From: Paracyclopina nana
Taxonomy: Eukaryota > Arthropoda > Copepoda > Cyclopoida > Cyclopettidae
Direction: 5' to 3'
Assembly: GCA_019096065.1 (NCBI GenBank)
Contig: JAGUCH010000001.1
Span: 14,012,001-14,076,000, forward strand
Length of the DNA: 64,000 bases
How positions within the stretch are numbered: the first letter of the stretch is position 1; the number at the start of each line of letters is the position of its first letter. Below the pieces are notes generated by a model. It saw only the letters and a program-made list of their open reading frames with translations, did not search any database and was not told where the DNA came from. Both the position numbers and the translations under genes were made by a program. Positions 13,901 through 25,900 of this stretch are shown here, piece by piece.

Positions 13901-16900
13901 TTTTCTTCTCAGGCCTTGAGAACAAGAGGAATTTTCAAGCATTGCTGCAGCTATATGTATTGTAAAGGGTTTACCTTTCTTCTCTGCTGAAATAAATGGG
14001 GTAATTGAGATAGACAGTTCTATTGGCTCAGTCCCAAGAATCACCTTTTTGGGACAAACATACATGAATAAACAAAGGTCTGCTTCTTTTGTCGAGTCGT
14101 CGTCTCTGTTCTCTATCTATTTAACCAAGTCAAGCAGCTCCTGCCAATTTTTTTGCTATGTTTTCCATCTACGTAGTATATGTAAGCTTGTTTACTTGTC
14201 GTTAGTTTAATGCTTTGAATGGCAGGTGCTTTTTGTGCAATAAGAGTGCTTTCATCAATTGTGTCCATCATGTACATGACAGCGTAGCCCAAGAATAGAA
14301 AAAATAACTTAGTTAGGAAGATCTCATGGGAAAAATGTCATAAACTTCTGACCCAACTTGATTGCCAGAGCACTCTCGATTAGTTTCCAAACGCATTTTT
14401 CTTTCAATAAACAAGCAAAAAGGTTAATTAGTTTGAACACACGCCTCTTGGCTGTTCAATGGCTATTCAAAATTACTGCTTGGTGCGCATTGCCCTTTTT
14501 GGTAGCTTTGCTCAACTTTATCCTATATTGGCCTGGCATCATTGTCCTCAGTGGCTTTTTTATCCCCAAACAATGTTATACCTTTAGCTAAGCTCATCAA
14601 ACAGAAAAAGTTTGTTGTGGGTCGCAAAAAAGCCAAAAAACATTGAGAGGAAGAGATGGCTTTCTAAAGTGTCATGCCCTATAATACTACAGGTCCCATG
14701 GGACCTTCTCTCAACAAACTACTTTTGACAATATCAGCTCATATGTGCTTGTATTAGCGCAACTTTTAATTAAGATCAAGTCTTCCCTGCTGCACAGAGG
14801 CTTCATTTTTCCTTGAAAGTACCTAGAGTAACATTTGTCTTTCTGCTCATTTTCTTTCTGTTTCTTTTTGGTCAAAGAACTGTTCAGTATTCATAAGCCT
14901 GAAGTTATACTTCCATTTTGCAAGAGGAAGTTGGACTTTCATAATGCACGCAGCTTTCACACATGACTTTTTGCTGATGAAGTACACGGGTCAAATGTGT
15001 AACTCATTTCACATTTGGATCAGCAATAATTGATTGAATTGGCAATGCATTAAAATTCTAAATTTTCAGGCATAGCCTGGATTATCTATGCTAAATAGTT
15101 GAAGATGCACTTATGGGGATTTTTTTTCCCGCTGTGCTACGGGTCTCGAGAATTCTTCATCACTACTTTCATGCAGCTTAGCATCTGACCTCCTTAATTA
15201 TCCCCAACCTTTGCAATGCATTTAGAAGCTTTGTTGAGAAGATCTCATTAAAATGAACTATCATGACAAGTTTATCTTGATAAATGATTTTTTTGCCCAG
15301 AAGTATTTTAAATGCGAATATCTTTGAGCAACTCTTATTTTGTATCGGTGGGTCTTTTTCAACGTCAAACTGAGCAAAAGGGACTTTTTGATTCCCACCA
15401 GGGCTTGAGCATCAAAGATTACAGCTCCTTTGAACTTGTCAGCCACATGCTGACATTTTGTGTGAATTTTTTACACTCCATGAACAGTGACAATTGGATT
15501 TTCGGGTTCTTTCTGGAAGAAGACACTCGCACCTCTCAGAGGATTTCTCTTAACATATCCTTTTGGTGGTGCACTTCTCACTACTTTTTCACCCTTTGAA
15601 ATGGAATCACTAGCCCGGTTCCAACACGGGATATCAGCATAGTGCAGTGCGGTAAACCAGTTAAGTCAGGTCGAGCTGAGCGCGCGAGCTAGCTGTGACC
15701 TGACTATGCTAAAAAGTCAAGTTACGTCTCTTGACTATGCTGCGGTAGCAGTAAAAGGCACACTAGGCACACCGGCACACTGAGCACACTATGATATGGC
15801 AGGTAAATTTCTCAGTGAGTGTGCTTTTTACCATTGATTGTGCGTTTTTCCAATTTGTAAAAGGCACACTCCAGTGACAAAGTTATGACAAGGAGGTGCG
15901 AGAAATTAATCAGCCATAAAAAATATGATATTCCATCTTAATGCAATCTTTTCCAACTGAACTTCACTAATATCTATTTGAAAATAAAAACTGAGGCTCA
16001 TTATCTTCCGCGTCTTTGATCGTAGCATGGTTGCGGTTGTTATCGGTTCTTATTTACTGATGAGGTTGCGATGTCAGTAAATAAGAAGCGATAACAACCG
16101 TAACCAAGCCACGATCAAAGATGCGGAAGATAATGAGCCAGTGTGTTTAGTCTTTCAGAAACTATGAGTCAAGTAAATCTCAACAGCTCCTCTCAAACTG
16201 AACTCCACTAATACAAATTTAAAAAAAACCAGTGTGTTGAGTCATTCAGAAAATAATTAAGAGTCAAATAAATCTCAACAACATTCATGTTTTATAAAGT
16301 TATTTCTCAAATTATGTTAGACAAAAAGTCTAAAATATTAAATAATGAATGTTATCTTTTTTTTGGCCATTTTTCTCTTAGATAAATTTGTTTGTCCATT
16401 TTTGTCACTCCACTTATCAAACCTTTGCTTGGATTTACTAAGTATGCAAAATCAAAAAGTATAGGAACTGAATCTCTTAAACTTTTATGGAACATTTCTC
16501 CAACAGATTGTTAATAATTTATTTTGGATTTTCTCATTTTTCATAGCAATTAAGTTGAGGATTATATGAAACTTTAACAGATTTGATTGATTTTTCACAC
16601 TTCCTTATGGTCTCTTTATCTCTTCAGAGTGCCTTTTACAAATTGGTAAAATGCACACTGACAGAGAAATTTACCTGCCATATCATAGTGTGCCTAGTGT
16701 GCTGAGTGCGCTGAGTGTGCCTTTTACCGCGACCCACTATGCTGATTTACCATGTTGGAACCGGGCTATTCTTGGGATCGAGTCCTGGTCCACTATAAGG
16801 CCGTTCTCATATTGCCGGAAAAAGCTAAGCTAAGGTAAAATTAGCTAAGCTAAGGTAAAAATTATGCAACGAAAACCGGTTATTCCGCTCAACATTCACA

Positions 16901-19900
16901 AAAAACAGCTATTTTGCTTGAAATGTTGAGCGTTTGCTTAGCTATTTTTACCTTAGCTTAGCTATTTTTACCTTAGCTTAGCTTTTTCGGGCAATATGAG
17001 AACGGCCTATTGTATAAATAGTATGAGGCTGGGGGTGTTCAAAGTTCATAAACTTTTCTTTGTCACAAGAAAGTCTCTCAAGATGAGTGTCGGGCAAGGG
17101 ATTTGCATAAAATACAATCTTTTTGGCAATATGGAACCCCATCTCACACCTTTCAATGCTCCCACATGATCTTTCAGCCTTCCTTTGTTCGCAGAATGAT
17201 TCAATTATGGTGACAGTTTTCACTGCACTCGAGAAGAGCTGTAAGAAATAGCTCAACGTTTCACTTCTTCTTCGCCTTCAGTTCAAAAAGCAGTCTCATA
17301 AAAGTCCACGGGCTGCACTGCTGAACTTTTTCATGAATATGAAAACAGGCTCTTGTTTTAAAGCCCTTCAAGAGATACAGCAGACCTTAATCTCAGATAA
17401 AAAAGTAAGCTCAAAATTGTTATGCTTTCTACGATAGGTGAAACTTTGATGTCAGCTCACTGATTTGGATTAGCTTCTGAAGAGTCGTATATTGAGGCTG
17501 AGTAATTATACATCAAAGGTCATCATCGTCATCCACTCAATGGCTTTCTCTTATTTCTAGAAATGTCTTTTTATTTCATGATGATTTGAGCCTCCCTTGA
17601 CAGGCTTTCATACTCGTGAAGCTGGGGCTGATTATCATATTCCCAGCAAGCCATATTTCATGCTCTAAATTCGCCAATCTTAAAGAATTCCCCCATCATC
17701 ATGATTTTCTCATAGCTTTTTGCATGATGATGCGCTGTACAAAGCAATATATGTTGCATTAGTTTTGCACTAAAATCAGAGTCAAGTTTCAATTAGACTC
17801 GAATTAGGGGAAGGTTGGAAGGTAATGCATTTCTGCTCTCTGCACTTGACTGGCAAAGGTTACTGAAAGAGGCAAAGCAGCCTTTAAAACGTATGAAATT
17901 GCAGAAAAATATACTATAATAAAAAGTAGTGAGCACCACGCAACATTTTGCAAAGCTCCGTTATAGTTGTGCTTTTCATAGTCCTTAGATGGTATCACCT
18001 TTTGTCGTGTGTGGCATTCATAATTATTTCTCCACTCTCGCTTACGCTTTTGTTTTTTCCGGAAATTGCCCACTGTGAAATGTAACTCTTGCGAGGTGAA
18101 ATGTAGGGCTAATGTTTCTTAGACATGCTTCCAAAATTCTTTTCATTTTTTGACCCGCATAGTATCTAAAGGTGTGTACAGATACACTGACAAACAAAAT
18201 TGTATTTTCTACAAATAAAAGCACTCGGGGGGATAAATGAGGTTTGCACAGTGGGCATGGAAACTCCACTCCACTCCTGATTTATGTTAGAGAAAGGGTT
18301 ACTTTCATCCCCTGTGTGAGAGAGTTATAACTGCATGGCATACCATAAAACCAACATGATGCAAAAGATAGGTCCCTTGAGAAATTTCAACACCACCGCC
18401 ATTTCATTTCCCATGGAGAAGAAACTTCTTCGAAATTGATCTAAAAAAAATGAGAATTTCCTAAAGCCTTTTTGGTTAGCTTACACGCGCCCTGTGTGCC
18501 TGCCGTGCCGCCCCGTGCTCTGAAGCATCTCTATAGCTGACGTCAGCTGACCATTCGCTTGTAATGCCGATTAATTTGCTTCGCCACTTGATAATCCATG
18601 GAGCTTAATTAAAGTTGTGCCACATCTCAAGTACCGCGCCTCATCTAATTGAAGAGTATGTCAAAGTAGCTTACTATTACTCTCTAACTGAGAGCCAAGT
18701 ATTTATCAGAACTATTTTCTTTTTAGATTTTTTTTGATGTTTTTCATTTCTTCAATAATGGAAGCTGCACAAACAAACGTCAGGTGTTGCTTTTTTGCCC
18801 ACACTCGATAATCCGCAGGCTTTTGAAAAAAGCGCATCCCTCTTCAAGGATAAAGAAATACTTTTGTTCAAAGACAAATATATTGTACATCAAGTTACTG
18901 AAGCAGAAATATTACTTCTCCTTTCAGCAGCTTATGAATAATGATCTCATTGTTGAAAATGGACTCAGACAGAGAATCCATTGTTGGTCATCACTCAATA
19001 GCTCCCCCATTTTATTTTTATGTCATATGGATATGTGTGAAACTGATCACTTTTCAGATAATGCTTGCTGCTCCAACTTTTTCACAAGCATTTTTCTTCT
19101 TTTTCTAGGTAAGTCTGGAGGCAGAGCTTTATGAAATGATGCCAAGTGAAAAATGAAGTTTCAAAACTGCACCTTCTTTGAAAACTACTCCATTCCACCT
19201 AGAGCAGCAAGTTGCTTAGAAATCTCAAAGTAGGCTCATGGGGTCTTATTTATATGAATATGAGCACAAGCTCACCATCATACTTATTGAAAATGGAAGA
19301 TCACAAGACTTTCTTGCTTTCTCATTGGCATGGCTGGGCAGCAGAAATTGAACAAACTATCTTTGGTTATTTTGGTATGAAAGGATTTTTTGTTGCCGGG
19401 GGCTCAGTAAATCCCACCAAAGTACAATGGCTGACAATTGACTATATGACCGCAATTCATGCCATTCTCCCATTCTATTGAGCATTCTTGTCAATGGTTT
19501 TTGGGAACCCTTAGCTCCCTTTGCTCACTGAAGAAAGGCCATTTTTATTATCACAAAATACTTTTATTTACAAAAATGGCCATTCTCTACCGTGCCAGAG
19601 TCATGTTCATAGTTATATGGCAAATGGAAGAATACAGCACAAGAATCTAAGGAGCTTTTGGGCTCATAGGAATTCTTGTAATGAAAAGTTATTTGTGGTC
19701 AGGTCCGAGGGGTCCCCTTGGAACGAGTGGAGATCAATTATATATATGCTCAAGTTATGGAGATTATGCAAGTGTAGGGTTTTGCCAGCACACCATTTGA
19801 TCTATTGTGCCTCTTGAATACACTTTCCCGACCACAATAAAAATGAAGGATTATATTTTGTGGTAAATGGTTAAACTTTTTGTGAGAGCTAATGATTCCA

Positions 19901-22900
19901 TGGTATATCAGAAATACCATTAGTTGCAAGGTATACAAAAAGTTCGACCCATTTCTTTGCTCTCCATTTCTACCTAAAACACATATACTGCGTTAAAACT
20001 TGAATTAATACAGATCTAATTGGTCACTTTGGCCTGTGCTTGGCAGCTTTTCGGACATATGATAATATCACTGGTTATGGCAGTTTGTGATTGCAAAGTC
20101 ATTTGAAGACATATATTAATTAATTGCAAGAGCTTGATTAATGTATGGGAGGGTAATATTATGGAAAAAATGCATAATTCTAATTAACTAGCTTGATTTA
20201 TTTTCGAGACTTTCCTCTAATGGGTGCAATTATAACTTGCCTTTGGGGAACTTTGCAAAGTTGCCATAGAAGTTGCATGCCAAAATGGGGACTTTCCACG
20301 AAAAATTTGGAAGCCTTCCTTGCCAAACAGGAATTTTGCCAGCTATACAACCAAGTTGTTTGCTACCTCGTTGTTTTATGTGAAAAAACGGTGGGGAACG
20401 TGGCGCTCCTCCAGTTTTATTGTTAATCTTGATAAGCTCTGATTGTTATCTGCCAAGTAGCTTATTACCTTACTTTTAATTTGGTGCCTGCATTTTGAAT
20501 TGGGCTTTCTCTTAGAAGCATTTTCCAGCTGTGTACCTATAAGGCTCCATATGGTGTGATTTGCGACTTTTTTCTGCTTTCCCCCTCTCAGTATGTTGTA
20601 TCCTATCTAGTTGTGCAAAGTCTTGAAGTGCTTGTTAGCAAAGGGTTCTCATTTTAGTTGGCAGAACTAAAGTTTGCCAAAATTGGCCTTAGATTTTGTT
20701 GCTCCAAGTATTCTGGCTCTGGAGGCAAATTGCTCAAGATGTTTCATTGTTACTTTCTTAATTCAAGTCATGTTTCATGGCAAACTTGACAAAATTCCAA
20801 ATCCTTAAAAAGGAGAGAAATGAGCTGACAAATCTTGATTTATGCTTTTTCGGCTCCGACAGCAAACTATTGATGCTTGAAAGTGCTGAATTTGCCTGAG
20901 GATTGGGAAAGTCCACACCCACTCGAATTACAAGTTGAGCTCATGGAATTCGAATATTAGAGAGTTTCATAGAGGGGGACCTTTTTCTCTGCTCTGCCAA
21001 CTCTATTTGTTCTGCTCTTGAGCCTCTTTAAGTTTAAGAATGCCCGGGAGGTTTGCAGTGACATCCCCTGAATATAAATCAGCTGTATTCTAATCAAAAG
21101 GTGACTACGATACTTACATGCTCTCTACTCCCCTCTGCGAAATAATCATGAGAATGTTTTACGAGCAGCTAGCCGGGTTTCCTGCTTCGTTAATGGTGAA
21201 TCTGCATTCATTCAAATGACTACTAAGGACCTGTTATTTTGTGAATGCATATTCAGCTCTCAAATTAGTTGCTGCTAGTTTGCCACTTGGGTGACTTTCA
21301 GCCGAGGTGGAGCCAGATTGTCTTGATTACTTTGGCATTCCCTTATGGAATCATCCCTACATATTGGATGTAGCTCGATTAATTGACTTATCTTGGCAGC
21401 ACGCAGAGAGAAATTGCCGTTAAAAGTTTGTTTCCACAAATATCTTATTTCCAATTGATGAAGGCTTTGATGAGGTTTGCACCACTGTGCTCTGTGTCAA
21501 TTGGATCTCAAATTATTGGTTGTTGAGATGGGATGTGTGGGTACTGAGTTAGGCTTTCTCTTTTATTCTCCTTCCTGGATCACAAAAGGGGATCGAAAAC
21601 TGCCCCAAACCACGGACCAGATGAATATGGCTCAATGACCATGAGAGCCAATTCCGGAACAAAGGAGTTTCAAGTGACATTTTCTGTAGTGGAGCTCACA
21701 ATAAACTTAAAGCTTCGATCCATGTTATTGCCACGTTTTCTGGCCCCCAGTTTGCTTTTAGTTCCCATTTGTGTTTGTTTTATGGATCATTTACCTTTTT
21801 TATCTCGACGACTTTCGACTTTGATGTCCTTGGTAGCACAATGATGTCCTCAGAGTTCCATGATGCATATGGCTGTATTCTCATTGTTCCCGAATATGCC
21901 AGCTTTGTCATCATAACTTTCCATTGTCAAATAGATGCAAATTAAAGGCCTGGATCAGCTGGTTATTTCACCGCAATTTTGAGCGCCGTAATTACGATGC
22001 AATTGTCAACATAACAGCGATCAGCTGGTAATTGTAATCCAATTTTTGCTATGTGCAAAAATTACTTCTTTAGCGGGTTTAAAGTAAAACTTTAAGACCA
22101 AAATTAAAAAATGGGATCATTAGAGCTTAAACTATCAAGAACAGCCTCTGTTATGACAAATAAGGACAAAAAATAGGCCAACTTAAATTGCAAAGGTTTG
22201 GCTGACTTTACTCTTAAAGTTCCGCCGCTACTTTGCTCGCCGAAATTGCACTGCAATTATCTGTAGTAGCTGATCCACTTAAATTGCAGCGCAATTACAA
22301 ACAGCAGCTGAAATTATAACCGAAATTGCGCTGCAATCAGGACCAGCTGATCCAGGCCAAAATCTGACAGACCGGAAAAAGGGCCTGGCTTGAAATTAGC
22401 TGGAGAGAAGAGATGCACCAAAAAAGCGGCTTTGCTCACCCTGTAGTATTATAATGGCACTTGACATATACAGTGCACTGTATTTGATTCATTGCATGAC
22501 TTTAGTAGTTTCTTTCTATAATCCATCTTGTTTTTCGGTCATCAATCATCGAATATTAATATGTATGCCGAAAAATAAAGACTTTTCCTTTTTCAACAGT
22601 TCATCATGGAAGAAAATGTGAATACTACTACAGCCTCATTATTTGATAGCAAATCTGATCCAATCAAAAAACTTTGCCTGCGCTTGAGATTTTGCGAAAA
22701 AAGAAGTGGAGGTGAAAAGAAGATTTATGCTTTCTCTCTTTGCTTTCTAAAACTTTGATGGTCTGCACAAGGAGAAAAAACCAAGGATTAGAAAGCCAAT
22801 TTATTTGGCAGCAGTATCTGGCGGAAGTTTACTTTGAAGGAAGCGTATATAGTAGCAGTATTTTTCAATGAAAACGAACAGTTTCTCTTGCACCAAGCTT

Positions 22901-25900
22901 CTAGTGGGAAACCAATTTGGAATGAGTTTCTTATCTCTCTGTTAAAACGAGGCTGACTTTTTCATCCCAAAAGCACCAGCCAAAAGTTTCTTCTTCAGTT
23001 TCAGCCCTATCTTTTTTGGTGGCTCTGGGAAGGAAAAAGTAAAGCAATAAAGTCCGAAATTACTTTTCTTGCTTTCTAATACTTCTTCGCGCAGAGAGCT
23101 GTTATGTTGCCAGCCAATTCAAACTTTCGGGGAATTTTCTATATAGTATATGATCCTAAGCCGATTTTCGACAAACTTAATCGGCTGCCAGCTCAATTTT
23201 CCGAGGCTAACTTCAATGTAGCAAAGAAAGCAGCAGCGAGAAAGGGCCTCCGAGCTCAGAACTGTCATTAATTAGGGTCGTTTTAAGAGAAAAACGCCTT
23301 AAAATGCCACGTAAATGGATCAGTTTAAAAAAAGAGGTAGCAGCCACGGAAAGCTTCTTAATTCTATTTGCATCATACATTGAAGCCTTTAAATGATATT
23401 CTCGTATAACATTTCTTCTTCACGAGAAAATATCGGTTTACGGCAACTTAGAAATGAGGTAAAATGCTAGATCAGGTGTTTTCAGCTACAAATTGAGGTC
23501 ACTTGAATTTAGGGTTCAGGCCCAAAATGCAGCATATTTTCAGCAAGACTTTCCTTCGATGCAAGTGAATGTTCATTGTTTTGTGAAATTGCCTTCAGCA
23601 TCCCTTACATTCTTCTTATGTTTACTTAGTGACAGGAGAATTAAAAACAGAGCTGTCAGCTCTTGCTCTCTTGAAATACGAAAAATAAGCCATAAAAGAT
23701 TTATTTATTGTAAGCAAGCCTTACAAAATAACGAGGAACAACTGTTGGCATACGGCATAAATATTAGGAATTTCATTAACGCTCATTATTTGTTGGGTAA
23801 AAAATATGGCAGAAAGGAATTTCTTTTGTGAGGGAACCATAAAATTAGCAGCAAAAAAAATCAATCTTGTCCGTGTTATATTCTTTATATAAGTGTGTGT
23901 ACTGCTACGTACGTGATCTTACGGCTGATACTTCCATGAAAGAGTATTGTACCAGTTGTGTAACATTAGCTTGTTCTCATAAAACTCAGTAAGGCAGGCA
24001 GTAAGCAAAGCTAGGCACTTTGGAAGCTCATAACTCAGTAAGTACTGAGCCGATTGGAACCAAATTTGGAGGGATTCATAAGAGCGTATTGAAGAATCTT
24101 CATGCCAATTTTCATCCGGATCGGAGGTCTCTAAGGGGGTGGCTGATTTTTCTCCCTTGCTTAACTGATTTGCCTCACTTTCAGTAAGGCGGCCTTAGCG
24201 TCCTCCGATCCGGATGAAAATTGGCATGAAGATTCTTCAATACGTCCTTATGAATTCCTCCAATTTTGGTTCCAATCGGACGAGTAGATGCTGAGATATA
24301 AGCGCGCAAAGTGCCTTGCTTACCTTATAGAAATGTTTATGAGAACAAGCTATTTGCTTAAAAGTGTAGCTCTCAAATTACTCATAATAGGCCGTTCTCA
24401 TATTGCCGGAAAAAGCTAAGCTAAGGTAAAATTAGCTAAGCTAAGGTAAAAATTATGCAACGAAAACCGGTTATTTCGCTCAACATTCACAAAAAGCAGC
24501 TACTTTGCTTGAAATGTTGAGCGTTTGCCTAGCTATTTTTACCTTAGCTTAGCTATTTTCACCTTAGCTTAGCTTTTTCCGGCAATATGAGAACGGCCTT
24601 ATAAAGCACGAATCTACGTGACAAAAGATGGGGGGGAGTCTTTGCGTGATAAAGGACCTTTGTAAGCAAATAGCTCTTCGTGATCCTGTTGGTACATTAA
24701 GGCTGGATATTTAACTCGTGTATCCCTTTCAATCGGCATATAGTTTCATAGGAATATCTTAATATTTCACTAGATCATTTGTTACCTACTTTTTTGTATG
24801 GTCATTTAGTTTGCCAAGTTTGTTGCCGTCGTAGTATCTTATTAGCCTTATCAAATATCAAGCCCTCGTTTAGAAAGCTCCACCTGAGCTCAGTGATTAC
24901 TACACCAGCCCAAAAAAGTGTTCCCCGAGGCGAACTTTATTGAATTTATACACCAGTCCCTAGGGACCTTTTGAATTAATGTGATTCACGACGAATCTTT
25001 GTTGTTAGGAAACCTTGTATCAACTTGCATGTTTAATTATTAATGTGGGTGGTAATTACCTCATTTTGCGCTCTGATCAACAAGAAAATGAACAAAAGCA
25101 GCAGCATCTCGCATCTTGCCATTATATTGAAAAGAAAAGCCATTAGAAACTTGCCATCGAAGTAGTAGCATAACCTAATAATAGCGTGAGATCTGTCATG
25201 TTACAACGATATGAGGTGCTCGTCTACCCAGCACTAAACATACATTATTTTTTGTACGTAGCTAACATCAATTGAATACGAGAATAGAACGATGAAACAA
25301 GCTTGGAATATTGCTCACGGTAATAAATGAAAAATGTAACATTCCGTTATGCTTGTAGTATATATACCAAAAGGAGGGAGGTGGTAAAATCAATATTCCC
25401 GCAGTGTAGCCTCATTCATTTGGACCCCTCCAAAGGAGCATCCGCCCACTTTACCTTCTTATGGGGAAACATGGTTAACTGCTGCATAGAGCTCTCCATT
25501 GGCAAAGTTACATTTCTTTTGGGGAAAACACGCGAGCTTGATTTATTTGCTTCTTCGACGGCTTTAACAGAGCTTTATCTCACATGCTTTTGCAATTCCT
25601 CTGCAAATCCCTCATTGATCGGGGATTTTGTACCCTTTTTTAAGGATTTTATTTTGCTGTGAAAATGTGACAGCTTTCGCGCGCGCCCTCTCGCGCTTGG
25701 CGCGTGCGAAAGTCGGTTCTCTGCCTATTGAGGCCTCTAAGCTGAGCCCCTGCATTTCTTGAGGTTATGTGAGCACAACGGCCCAAGATGCGTCCGTCTC
25801 ATTGGTCTTCACCACAGTGGGTGATTTGCTCCAAAAATTACACTTTGCTATCTGTCCCTTGATACGATAAGATTCAGCGATGATTTTAGAGAGTGATTGT

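Larger units (their letters stand above)
15613..16766. mobile_element. GCCCGGTTCCAAC inverted-repeat element, copy 2, split by an insertion
   Basis: It begins GCCCGGTTCCAAC after TA and ends GTTGGAACCGGGC before TA (15611-15612 and 16767-16768). Without the insert at 15743-16735 and one copy of its 9-bp duplication, it aligns over its full length with the reverse complement of copy 1 at 8697. This shows the element was present first and the insert came later. Confidence 0.85.

Noticed and set aside
16766-16790. GGGATCGAGTCC, a second tRNA-like word suggesting a SINE
   Set aside because: It lies between two inverted-repeat elements with no A box and no poly(A) tail.
25678-25712. GC-rich palindromic-looking patch (GCGCGCGCC...GGCGCGTGCG)
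   Set aside because: Short, single, and without further context; not reported as an element.
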